From contig JAGGZS010000038.1 in NCBI GenBank assembly GCA_021161885.1, forward strand, positions 1 through 6,501: a DNA stretch of 6,501 nt. Reading direction: 5' to 3'. Origin of the DNA: a bacterium. Its GTDB lineage: Bacteria > Auribacterota > Auribacteria > Auribacterales > Auribacteraceae. Shown here piece after piece: positions 1 through 5,204 of this stretch. Position 1 is the first letter of the stretch; each line of letters starts with the position of its first letter. The notes under the pieces are model-generated. The model made no database searches, was not told the origin of the DNA, and worked only from the letters and a program-made list of their open reading frames with translations. The translations under genes and the position numbers were made by a program.

Positions 1-636
1 GGAATAGACAATATGAAATTTCAATATTTTTCGGATAAAATAAAATTAAGAAGTATTTTGGGTATCCCGAAAAAGCATAAAGTTTTTTTATTTATCGGTA
101 AATTTATAGAACAAAAAGGTATTCAGCATTTGCTTGAAGCGGTAAATATTTTAAAAAACGATTACCATGATTTCACAGTTCTTTTGATCGGGCGGGGACA
201 TCTTGAGAAATTTTTAAAAAAATGGGTTTATTCTCAAAAAATTGAAAATTACGTTAAGTTTCTCGGATGGATCGACAACGACCAGCTTCCGCCTTATTAC
301 GGTATGGCCGATGCGGTTATAGTTCCATCAAGCAAAGACAAACAAGGAACGACTGACGGGCTGCCGGTAGTTGTGCAGGAATCGCTTGCCGCTGGCGTAC
401 CTGTAATAGCAAGTTCAATAAGCGGAATATCTGAAATTATTCAAGACCATTATAACGGCTGGCTGTTTGAACCCGGCAACCATGGCGATCTTTATTGCGC
501 AATGAAAATGGTTTACAAAACAGACAAGAATACGATAAAACAAATTAGAGAAGATGCGGTTAAATCTGCGGAAATTTTTTCGTACAAAAAAGTAGCGGAA
601 AAATATTTTAATGAAATACAGAAATTGATTTTTTAA
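1..636 (+). CDS. Family 4 glycosyltransferase, C-terminal part (5'-truncated by window)
   Basis: This is the C-terminal, nucleotide-sugar-binding half of a GT-B fold glycosyltransferase (GT4, glycosyl transferases group 1), which transfers sugars from activated donors to a cell-surface glycan or lipid acceptor. The frame is open from base 1 and begins GIDNMKF, matching the family's typical 'NGID..KF' linker just before the second Rossmann domain. The ATG at 13 is therefore almost certainly internal and the true start lies upstream. Counting from base 1, 211 residues are visible. They include a donor-domain strand with GKFIEQKG (33-40), the LLIGRG strand (61-66), and D119-x7-E127 in DGLPVVVQESLAAGVPVIAS. 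The last is the family EX7E motif with Asp in the first place, a common variant. GISEII and NGWLFEPGN complete the donor site. The gene ends at TAA 634-636, 39 bp before the zinc-ribbon gene on the same strand. The donor and acceptor sugars cannot be read from the sequence. Confidence 0.93.
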   Translation, partial: GIDNMKFQYFSDKIKLRSILGIPKKHKVFLFIGKFIEQKGIQHLLEAVNILKNDYHDFTVLLIGRGHLEKFLKKWVYSQKIENYVKFLGWIDNDQLPPYYGMADAVIVPSSKDKQGTTDGLPVVVQESLAAGVPVIASSISGISEIIQDHYNGWLFEPGNHGDLYCAMKMVYKTDKNTIKQIREDAVKSAEIFSYKKVAEKYFNEIQKLIF

Positions 637-675
637 CAATTATAAAAACAACATCATTGACAGCAGGATACAAAA

Positions 676-1035
676 ATGACGGATTCTTACGATAAATATG
701 ACGAGCGGACTCCATCAAAAAAGTTCAACATACTAAGTTTTTTCGGGTTTAGAAAAAAGGATGATTTCGAGGATGAAGGAATAGTTTTTGAATGCGCAGG
801 CGCATCTTGGCTCGGCGATTTTGGCGGTGAGGTTGATCCGAACCCCATGTGCGTCAAATGCGGAACGCAGTTGTCTTTCTGCGATAAAGATTTGCTAATG
901 TGTGAACATTGCCATAAATTACAAACTAAAATCGGTGAATTTCGGCTTAGGGTAGGCTCTAAGACGCTTACTTACAATGACGCGTATATTGAAGCGCAAA
1001 AAATATGGGCTGAAAAAATCAAAGAATATGAATAA
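676..1035 (+). CDS. Small zinc-ribbon protein, function unknown
   Basis: This encodes a 119-residue soluble protein I do not recognise as a named family. The ATG at 676 has an AGGA ribosome binding site at 665-668. Residues 1-35 are polar and charged with a short aromatic patch (NILSFFGF, 18-25). Six cysteines follow: C40, C59, C62, C69, C76 and C79. C59-x2-C62 and C76-x2-C79 (CVKC and CEHC) form a treble-clef or zinc-ribbon-like knuckle pair that should bind one zinc. The C-terminal 35 residues are predicted helical (AQKIWAEKIKEYE). Local G+C is about 41% (721-1020), clearly higher than the methylase just downstream, so the gene probably belongs to the resident locus rather than to the restriction cassette. 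It could be an adaptor or nucleic-acid-binding protein, but nothing shows which. The stop codon TAA is immediately followed by ATG of an 8-codon mini-ORF. Confidence 0.8.
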   Translation: MTDSYDKYDERTPSKKFNILSFFGFRKKDDFEDEGIVFECAGASWLGDFGGEVDPNPMCVKCGTQLSFCDKDLLMCEHCHKLQTKIGEFRLRVGSKTLTYNDAYIEAQKIWAEKIKEYE

Positions 1036-1059
1036 ATGCCAAGAAAGCGAGTTATATGA
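1036..1059 (+). other. Eight-codon mini-ORF bridging zinc-ribbon and methylase genes
   Basis: ATG at 1036 directly follows the TAA of the zinc-ribbon gene. The frame reads MPRKRVI and stops at TGA 1057-1059, which overlaps the methylase start as ATGA (1056-1059). The arrangement would allow ribosomes to pass from the zinc-ribbon gene through the mini-ORF to the methylase by termination-reinitiation. The methylase has only a weak purine-rich stretch (AAGAAAG around 1041-1047) as its own ribosome binding site. It may equally be chance, or a remnant left at an insertion junction. Confidence 0.25.
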
Positions 1060-1895
1060 AAGCGTATTTCAGTGAAAAAGGAATAAGATTATATTTAGGA
1101 GACGCAGTTGAAACACTAAAAAAATTACCCGAAGACAGTGTTGATTTAATATTTGCGGATCCGCCATACAATTTGTCAAACGGTGGATTTACTTGTCATG
1201 CTGGTAAAAGGGTTAGTGTTAATAAAGGAAATTGGGATAAAAGCAAAGGAATTGACAAAGATTTTGAATTTCACTATTCATGGATAAATGCTTGTAAAAG
1301 AGTATTAAAACCACAGGGAACATTATGGATTTCTGGGACTTATCATTCTATTTATGCTTGTGGTTTTGCTCTTCATAAACAAGGTTGGCATTTCTTAAAT
1401 GATATTTGTTGGTTTAAACCTAATGCTTCACCTAATCTATCGTGTAGAATGTTTACTGCTAGTCATGAAACACTTATTTGGGCAAAGAAAGAAAAAAAAG
1501 CAAAACATATTTTTAACTATCAAATTATGAAAAAAGCTAATTGGAACGGAGATATTATAAAAAAACCAAATAAACAAATGAGAAGTGTTTGGGCAATTAA
1601 TACCCCAAAAAATGGTGAAAAAAAATACGGTAAACATCCAACACAAAAACCTCAAGAATTATTAAAAAGAATAATATTATCCTCAAGCAATCAAGATGAT
1701 ATCGTGCTTGACCCTTTCTGTGGAAGTGGGACAACAGGAGTATTAGCGATAATGCATAATAGAAAATTTGTGGGAATTGATTTAGAAAAAGAATATTTGG
1801 ATAATTTAGCAATACCAAGAATTAAAGATGAAATACAAAAAAAATGTTTTTTATGTATTGATAAAAAAAGTAAAGAACCTGTAACCATTTCCTAA
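1056..1895 (+). CDS. Type II DNA adenine-N6 methyltransferase, beta class, DpnA-like
   Basis: This 279-residue S-adenosylmethionine-dependent methyltransferase should protect host DNA from the nuclease encoded 27 bp downstream. Motif IV, DPPY (35-38), comes before the SAM-binding motif I, DPFCGSGTTG (219-228), which is the circularly permuted order of the beta class. GKHPTQKP (192-199), typical of this class, lies between them. The DPPYNLSNGG start and the following VSVNKGNWDKS (53-63) resemble, from memory, the DpnA/M2.DpnII group, which methylates adenine in GATC, more than the GANTC (HinfI/CcrM) group. GATC is therefore a guess. The length is normal and the start is set by the typical 'RLYLGDAVETL' N-terminus. 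The C-terminus adds a basic tail with CFLC. The gene is AT-rich (about 29% G+C over 1261-1620), and all eight arginines use AGA/AGG, against 7 of 21 in the GT39 gene. This suggests horizontal arrival. Confidence 0.93.
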   Translation: MKAYFSEKGIRLYLGDAVETLKKLPEDSVDLIFADPPYNLSNGGFTCHAGKRVSVNKGNWDKSKGIDKDFEFHYSWINACKRVLKPQGTLWISGTYHSIYACGFALHKQGWHFLNDICWFKPNASPNLSCRMFTASHETLIWAKKEKKAKHIFNYQIMKKANWNGDIIKKPNKQMRSVWAINTPKNGEKKYGKHPTQKPQELLKRIILSSSNQDDIVLDPFCGSGTTGVLAIMHNRKFVGIDLEKEYLDNLAIPRIKDEIQKKCFLCIDKKSKEPVTIS

Positions 1896-1922
1896 TTTTA
1901 ACCATAACTTTTAGGTGTTTTA

Positions 1923-2531
1923 ATGGAACGAGAAGAAGCTGTTAGAAAATTAAATAAATTAGTTAATCGGGAATTACATGAATTAGCTGAAAAATATAAT
2001 GTAACTATTTATCGAGATGATAAAGTTAATAAAGGATGGGCGGGACATGTTTTTGAAAGATATTTAGGACTTCCAATAAACTCCGCTCAATCACCAAATT
2101 TTGGTTCTTGGGAACTTAAATCAATTCCGTTAAGGTACAAAAAGAATAGAGAACTGACATTTAAAGAAACAATGGCTATTACTATGATTGATCCGGTTAA
2201 TGTTGCCCAAAAAGAATTTAAAGACAGCCATTTGCTATCTAAACTAAAAAAAATTGTTGTAGTCGCTCGCATTGTCGGCAACAGTGTTGATGATCCTTCT
2301 TTTATTCATTCCGTAGTAGAATTTAATCTTGAGGGAGATATCTATAATGCAGTAAAAAGGGATTATAATTTGGTACGCAGTACGATTTGTGACTACTCAA
2401 AAGGATTTGACGCTTTGACAGGAAGAATGGGGTATTATGTTCAACCAAGAACTAAAGGTCAGGGACACGGCTCAAAAACACGAGCATTTTATGCTCGACC
2501 AAGATTTTTAAAGTTATTTATAAATATTTGA
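1923..2531 (+). CDS. MutH/Sau3AI-like restriction endonuclease
   Basis: This 202-residue protein is the likely restriction partner of the upstream methylase. It carries the MutH-type PD-(D/E)XK layout: KGWAGHVFERYLG (37-49, with the helix glutamate E45), then NFGSWELKSIPL (59-70) giving E64-x-K66, then SHLLSKLKKIVVVA (102-115) matching MutH's 'SHVRHKLKRVLWIPV' with its catalytic lysine. A C-terminal GYYVQPRTKG plus RAFYARPRFLKLFI (170-200) parallels MutH's DNA-contacting end. MutH and Sau3AI cut at GATC, while MvaI and BcnI of the same superfamily cut other sites, so specificity is inferred. The position expected to hold the metal-binding Asp (spaced as D-x4-E-x-K in MvaI) is Asn59 here, which could be a family variant or a weakened enzyme. 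The ribosome binding site is AGGTG at 1913-1917. A true MutH repair protein is less likely because it sits next to a methylase and no mutS/mutL is present. Confidence 0.85.
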   Translation: MEREEAVRKLNKLVNRELHELAEKYNVTIYRDDKVNKGWAGHVFERYLGLPINSAQSPNFGSWELKSIPLRYKKNRELTFKETMAITMIDPVNVAQKEFKDSHLLSKLKKIVVVARIVGNSVDDPSFIHSVVEFNLEGDIYNAVKRDYNLVRSTICDYSKGFDALTGRMGYYVQPRTKGQGHGSKTRAFYARPRFLKLFINI

Positions 2532-2552
2532 ATTTATAAAACAAACTGAAAT

Positions 2553-2558
2553 AAGGGA
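2553..2558 (+). promoter_or_regulatory. Ribosome binding site of GT39 gene
   Basis: AAGGGA sits five bases before the ATG at 2564, in the 32-bp gap after the nuclease stop. It supports this start. I see no convincing promoter or terminator in the gap, so read-through from the restriction genes is possible. Confidence 0.6.
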
Positions 2559-2563
2559 TAACT

Positions 2564-4042
2564 ATGACGGCACACCAAATAAAGAATAATAACCTAATTT
2601 ATGAAATAATTTTTGTTTTTATTATATGTTTAACCGCGTTATCGTTGCGCTCTAACGGTTTTAAAGATAAAGGACGGACAACGTTTGACGAAGCTCTTTA
2701 TGTACATATGGCGTATGAAATGAGTTTTGATATCCGCCATTACAACGCTATTAACTATTCTCGGCAATACGTAAGCAGACGGCCTAAAAAATTACCCGAT
2801 TATTTATGGAAAAAAATTTTTAAACACCCGCCGATGTATTGTTATTTAATCTTAAATTCGTATAAAATCCATAACAATTTCGGGTTACAGAAAACACCTA
2901 TAAAAAGACAGGCAGTGCGTGTTTCAATATGGATGGGAGTGTTAACGGTTCTTGCGGTTTATCTTATCGGACGGTTTATATCGGGTCCTTTGGTCGGCGG
3001 GTTAGCCGCTTTGTTTTTGACCATTGATCCGGTTCACTGGATATGTTCGCAAAAAATATGGATGGAAACAACCATAACTTTTTTTATGGTCTTATCGGGT
3101 TTATTCTACTTATACGCCTTAAAAAAAGAAAAAGGCAGAATTATTTTTTATATTTTAACAGGGCTCAGTATAGGATGTGCCGCATTGACGAAATATCCGG
3201 GCGCTTTAGCAATAGTTGCTGTTTTTTTATATACCCTTTTTAACCGGAGGGATATTTTAAAACAGCCTAAATGGATTTTAATACCCGGATTTATGTTTTT
3301 GGCTCTTTTAGACTGGCTGTTCTGGAATTTTGACGTTTACGGTATTGGATTCTTTTTAGGCGAGGGCAAAGGGTTTGATGATATCCGCGTAGGCTATACT
3401 GTATTAAAAAAGATAATCCCGCTTATTGTTTTTGCAATCGGATTATTTTTCGGGTCGGTTTATTTATGGAAAAAGAAAAAAATAACCGAAATTTTTCAAA
3501 AAACAACTGTTCCGTCTATTCTTAAAAATAAAATTGTATGGATGCTTATTGCCGCCGGCACAGCTTTATTTATCGCGAGGGATGATTTAATAAAAATAAT
3601 ATCCGCCCTTTCTTTAAAATACGAACCGCCCACAAGCTGGCGTATGGGTTTTTTTGCTCGTGAACCATGGTATTTTTATTTAAAACGGCTTTTTCTTTAT
3701 TTCCCTATTTATATATTCGCTTATTTCAGCCCGTTTTTTGTTGGTTGGCGACGCAAAAACCCGCAGTCATCGTTACCTGTTTATTTCGCTGGAATTATTT
3801 GTTTGTTTTTTATTTTGTGGGGGAATTACCAGTCAAGATATATCCTTCCCGCCGTACCGTGGCTTTTAATTTTATCTGCATACACGATAGTAAACATCAA
3901 CAAACAGATTATGGCGCTTAAAAACGCTAATCTCAGGACAATCTCGCTGGTTATATTATGGGCAATAGTAGGCTTATCAATCGCTAAAGCTGTTCAGGTA
4001 GATTTGCTTCTGGCGGTTACTAATAAACCATGTTATTTCTAA
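2564..4042 (+). CDS. PMT/ArnT-type (GT39) membrane glycosyltransferase
   Basis: This is a 492-residue polytopic inner-membrane protein of the GT-C fold. Such enzymes take a sugar from a polyprenyl-phosphate carrier and add it, outside the membrane, to a protein, lipid A or another glycan. Hydrophobic helix 1 (about 11-29) is followed by TTFDEALYVHMAYEM. D42-E43 occupy the family's catalytic acidic position at the start of the first external loop. KHPPMYCYL (87-95) fits the conserved 'HPP/KPP' segment of that loop. About ten further hydrophobic segments follow, with family-like GCAALTKYPGAL (204-215) and RYILPAVPWLL (425-435). The C-terminus ends shortly after the last helix, without the long periplasmic domain seen in some relatives. 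Arginine codons are mostly CGN (14 of 21), unlike the methylase. Acceptor and donor cannot be told from sequence. The gene converges with the SPFH gene, 13 bp apart. Confidence 0.85.
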   Translation: MTAHQIKNNNLIYEIIFVFIICLTALSLRSNGFKDKGRTTFDEALYVHMAYEMSFDIRHYNAINYSRQYVSRRPKKLPDYLWKKIFKHPPMYCYLILNSYKIHNNFGLQKTPIKRQAVRVSIWMGVLTVLAVYLIGRFISGPLVGGLAALFLTIDPVHWICSQKIWMETTITFFMVLSGLFYLYALKKEKGRIIFYILTGLSIGCAALTKYPGALAIVAVFLYTLFNRRDILKQPKWILIPGFMFLALLDWLFWNFDVYGIGFFLGEGKGFDDIRVGYTVLKKIIPLIVFAIGLFFGSVYLWKKKKITEIFQKTTVPSILKNKIVWMLIAAGTALFIARDDLIKIISALSLKYEPPTSWRMGFFAREPWYFYLKRLFLYFPIYIFAYFSPFFVGWRRKNPQSSLPVYFAGIICLFFILWGNYQSRYILPAVPWLLILSAYTIVNINKQIMALKNANLRTISLVILWAIVGLSIAKAVQVDLLLAVTNKPCYF

Positions 4043-4070
4043 TTAATCGCACCTATTAATTTTCTTTTTT
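4041..4070 (+). terminator. Weak candidate terminator between convergent genes
   Basis: AATTAAT (4041-4047) and ATTAATT (4055-4061) are perfect reverse complements around a 7-base loop, followed by a T-rich run ending in six T (4065-4070). The geometry suits an intrinsic terminator for the GT39 gene, but the stem has no G:C pair, so it would be unstable. The run also lies inside the 3' end of the SPFH gene on the other strand. Confidence 0.3.
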
Positions 4071-4997
4071 ATTATTAGATACAGATGCCGGCATATTAAG
4101 CATTGGAATTAATTTTTGGTCAAAAGGAGTTATAACAAAGGTGCTGTTTGGTGAATTTGCTAACTGGCTTAACGTTTTAACATAATGCCAAGTAAGATAT
4201 TCTGTAGTGAGTGAATCGGCTATAATTTTCTGCGCTTTTGCTATACCTTGCGCTTCAATTTCTTTACGTTGAGCTTCACGTTGTTCGCGCTGAATGATAA
4301 ATTCCATTTTCTGCGCTTCCTGCTGAGCCGATATTTTCTCGTCTATTGCTTTGGTAATGCGTTGAGGCAGAATAATGTTTCTAAGAAGAATCCGTTCAAA
4401 CTCAATGCCTCGTTTACCCAGTTGATCTCTAATGATTGTTTCCATGACAACAACAGCTTCTTTTCGTTTTTTTGAATAAATATCTTCGGATTTATATCCT
4501 ACAACAGCGTTTCTGATAGCTGTCCTTAAAGCGGGGCGTACAATCTTTTCGGAATAATCTAAACCTAATGTTTTATATACTTTAGGCGCTTGATCGGGTT
4601 TAAGTTTAAACCAGCCTGTAACATCTAATTTTATAGACACTCCGTCGCTTGTTAAGGCGATTATCGCGTCGTTCCCTCGTCGCCGCCCTTCATAAGCGGT
4701 ACTGCTCATGGTATACGCTTCTGTTCTTATGCTCATTGGGATTACATTGATTAAAGGGTTGATTATATGGAATCCGGCAGGCAGGGCTTCATCTTTCACG
4801 TCGCCGAAAAAAGCCTGCACGCCTACGTGTCCGGCTGGAATTATTCGGATACCTGAAAAAAGCAAAACCAGTAAACCCGCGATTAAAATTAAAAGACCTC
4901 CCGAAAAAATTTCTTTTTGGTTGGCTTTCTTTGGGGCTAATATCAGAACCAGCCCTACAACTGTCAGTATAGAACCTATGATAATAATTTTCGGCAT
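4056..4997 (-). CDS. SPFH/band-7/prohibitin-like membrane protein
   Basis: This 313-residue SPFH-domain protein belongs to the stomatin/prohibitin/flotillin/HflKC superfamily, whose members assemble ring or cage scaffolds on membranes and often modulate membrane proteases or microdomains. Two hydrophobic segments lie at the N-terminus (about 3-21 and 31-49). The SPFH domain then starts at IIPAGHVGVQAFFGDV (52-67), with LPAGFHIINPLINVIPM (72-88) and the strand VSIKLDVTGWFKLK (120-133). The typical LRTAIRNAV (157-165) and GIEFERILLRNIILPQRI (197-214) follow. Residues 215-260 are rich in Ala, Gln, Glu and Lys and should form the family's long coiled-coil helix. A short C-terminal region (STFVITP) matches the usual end. 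A strong ribosome binding site (AAAGGAG) precedes the ATG. The gene lies opposite its neighbours and diverges from the NACHT gene. The first hydrophobic helix is an addition to the single anchor many relatives have. The exact subfamily and client are unknown. Confidence 0.92.
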   Translation of the reverse strand: MPKIIIIGSILTVVGLVLILAPKKANQKEIFSGGLLILIAGLLVLLFSGIRIIPAGHVGVQAFFGDVKDEALPAGFHIINPLINVIPMSIRTEAYTMSSTAYEGRRRGNDAIIALTSDGVSIKLDVTGWFKLKPDQAPKVYKTLGLDYSEKIVRPALRTAIRNAVVGYKSEDIYSKKRKEAVVVMETIIRDQLGKRGIEFERILLRNIILPQRITKAIDEKISAQQEAQKMEFIIQREQREAQRKEIEAQGIAKAQKIIADSLTTEYLTWHYVKTLSQLANSPNSTFVITPFDQKLIPMLNMPASVSNNKKEN

Positions 4998-5003
4998 TTC
5001 GGT

Positions 5004-5010
5004 CTCCTTT
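5004..5010 (-). promoter_or_regulatory. Ribosome binding site of SPFH gene
   Basis: Read on the minus strand this is AAAGGAG, six bases before the ATG whose first base is 4997. It fixes the SPFH start, which agrees with a hydrophobic N-terminus beginning at residue 3. Confidence 0.75.
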
Positions 5011-5139
5011 TAAATTTTTGTAAACAACATCTAAAAATATTAATGTAAGAAGCCTATTAAAATAATATGTTTTACGCAATATAAAAAAAATTCTTAATGA
5101 TAAAAAAATCATCGCAAAAGAAAAAAATATGATATTATT

Positions 5140-5161
5140 TTTACGGTGGGAATATCGTAAA
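5140..5161. repeat. TTTACG/CGTAAA inverted repeat, possible operator
   Basis: TTTACG (5140-5145) and CGTAAA (5156-5161) are exact reverse complements with ten bases between them, so their centres are about 16 bases apart. Dimeric repressors often bind such half-sites. A third copy of TTTACG sits at 5071-5076. The arms are short, so chance is possible. Confidence 0.3.
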
Positions 5162-5164
5162 CAG

Positions 5165-5176
5165 GCAGAATTCTGC
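5165..5176. promoter_or_regulatory. 12-bp perfect palindrome before NACHT gene
   Basis: GCAGAATTCTGC is a perfect palindrome, ending 16 bases before the AAGGAG ribosome binding site of the NACHT gene. Placed there it could be an operator near the transcription start. About one or two such 12-mers are expected by chance in 6.5 kb, although few would fall in this particular gap. Confidence 0.3.
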
Positions 5177-5192
5177 ATTATATACAATTCCT

Positions 5193-5198
5193 AAGGAG
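5193..5198 (+). promoter_or_regulatory. Ribosome binding site of NACHT gene
   Basis: AAGGAG lies six bases before the ATG at 5205. It is the strongest Shine-Dalgarno match on the plus strand here and decides the start of the open frame that runs off the window. Confidence 0.8.
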
Positions 5199-5204
5199 AA
5201 AACC

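Larger units (their letters stand above)
4998..5204. promoter_or_regulatory. Divergent intergenic region, SPFH / NACHT
   Basis: This 207-bp, strongly AT-rich gap separates two divergent genes and must hold both promoters unless each gene has an unusual leader. I found no textbook -35/-10 pair. TATGATATTAT-like sequence near 5128-5138 could serve as a -10 for the NACHT gene. On the minus strand, TATTAT-like sequence near 5060-5070 could serve the SPFH gene. Both are weak guesses. A small ATGAT-A6-ATCAT inverted repeat lies at 5097-5112. TTTACG occurs at 5071-5076 and 5140-5145, and its complement CGTAAA at 5156-5161. No RNA gene or riboswitch is evident. Confidence 0.45.

Noticed and set aside
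13..15. ATG at 13 as the start of the glycosyltransferase
   Set aside because: The frame is open from base 1 and the residues before this Met (GIDN) fit the family's conserved inter-domain linker, so the Met is internal.
1056..2531. Complete DpnII-type system (dpnM-dpnA-dpnB)
   Set aside because: There is only one methylase, of the beta class, and the nuclease has MutH-type motifs rather than DpnII ones. No alpha-class Dam-like gene is present.
1923..2531. Genuine MutH mismatch-repair nuclease
   Set aside because: It sits directly behind a type II methylase with no mutS or mutL in the window, and its base content suggests an acquired cassette.
5081..5130. A-rich stretches with short inverted repeats as a terminator
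   Set aside because: They lie upstream of both divergent genes, the stem is only five A:T-rich pairs, and no gene ends there.
4789..5187. 132-codon minus-strand open frame over the SPFH start and the intergenic region
   Set aside because: It overlaps the well-supported SPFH gene in another frame, has low-complexity basic and aromatic composition and no family-like motif.
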